64,000 nt of DNA, taken from assembly GCF_901000735.1 (NCBI RefSeq), contig NC_081546.1, positions 25,050,529 to 25,114,528 on the forward strand, in the 5' to 3' direction. Under the pieces are notes generated by a model. It saw nothing but the letters and a program-made list of their open reading frames with translations, searched no databases and had not been told where the DNA came from. The DNA is from Corylus avellana. Its lineage: Eukaryota; Streptophyta; Magnoliopsida; Fagales; Betulaceae. Of this stretch, positions 63,549 to 64,000 are shown one piece after another (position 1 is the first letter of the stretch; each line of letters starts with the position of its first letter). A program made the translations under genes and the position numbers.

Positions 63549-64000
63549 GGTCTCCAAGATTTTTTTTTTTCATTTGGGAGATATAGAAATATGTTTTGTC
63601 ATGTTCTATTGGATGCAAGAATTACATGTAATCCTACAAAACATCTAGGATTAGTAAGGAAAGACTCAAACATATAAAAGAAAATTTACTAGTTTGTAGG
63701 TTTAGTTTGTGTTCTTTTTTTCCTCCTTTGTTTCTTTTTTTGGGCTTTAATTCACCTCGCCATATTGTAGCAACTATACTTCAATTTCATCAAGAGAAGT
63801 TAAGTGTTCATTCTTTGTTTTGTTTTGTTTTGTTTTTTTTTTTAAAAGTACTTCAAACAAGAACTACAAAAGAGGGCTGGGCAACCCCAACACTAAGCCA
63901 CATAACAACCAAAGCAAACAGAAATTAAAAGGGAATGCATCAAATGAATGATGTGACTCAATGTATTCTTAGCATGAACACCAAGAAAAGTGGCCGCCAA
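63549..64000 (+). other. 3' UTR and downstream flank of the SRO gene
   Basis: T-rich sequence with no coding frame of note. TGTAATCCTACAAAAC and similar at about 63627-63640 may lie in the poly(A) region. A T-tract at 63833-63842 precedes unannotated sequence. Confidence 0.5.

Overview
This is a plant nuclear genome window, most likely from a woody eudicot. The evidence is an alpha-tubulin ending in -EY, an AAP-type amino-acid permease, an RCD1/SRO protein, multi-exon genes with mostly GT-AG introns, AT-rich intergenic DNA, and many plant transposon families (L1-type LINEs, tRNA-derived SINEs, MULE-like foldbacks, MITEs, a CACTA end, LTR remnants). The species cannot be fixed from the sequence alone. 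I see no bacterial-type system, CRISPR array, rRNA gene or free-standing tRNA gene.

Layout. 2-289 (+) is the last exon of alpha-tubulin. 0.57-2.9 kb holds a tandem repeat and two non-autonomous Mutator-like elements, each with a 9-bp target-site duplication. 3.5-8.5 kb (-) is a complete 11-exon D-xylulokinase (549 aa, XK2 type). 11.7-24.8 kb (-) is a complete 15-exon FAM135/DUF676 putative serine esterase (807 aa). Its introns carry two decayed LINEs, one of which contains a nested SINE. 25.8-35.2 kb is a long intergenic stretch with the esterase promoter, several related foldback MITEs and a CACTA terminus. 35.3-41.5 kb (+) is a complete 7-exon AAP6-like permease (483 aa) whose introns are packed with MITEs, AT microsatellites and a SINE. 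41.5-48.0 kb is intergenic and includes a long hairpin, a miniature LTR element (TRIM-like) and a LINE remnant. 48.0-51.9 kb (-) is a complete 7-coding-exon protein with five KH domains (692 aa). 52.9-61.8 kb is intergenic with LINE fragments, a decayed LTR element and MITEs. 61.9-63.5 kb (+) is a complete 4-exon RCD1/SRO-type inactive-PARP protein (457 aa) with a clear TATA box.

The five complete genes were assembled by hand from splice sites. In each case the exon phases add up to an uninterrupted reading frame, so the models are strong. The genes are ordinary, functionally unrelated plant genes: cytoskeleton, sugar phosphorylation, lipase-like esterase, amino-acid uptake, RNA binding and stress signalling. 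They do not form an operon-like system.

The notable signals are structural: two GC-AG introns (esterase intron 11, permease intron 5); a SINE family with two independent nested insertions and recognisable target-site duplications; a SINE sitting inside a MITE inside a gene intron; a TRIM-like element; a 44-bp LINE tail with a perfect 18-bp target-site duplication; and two strong hairpins. No clearly new biological system was found.
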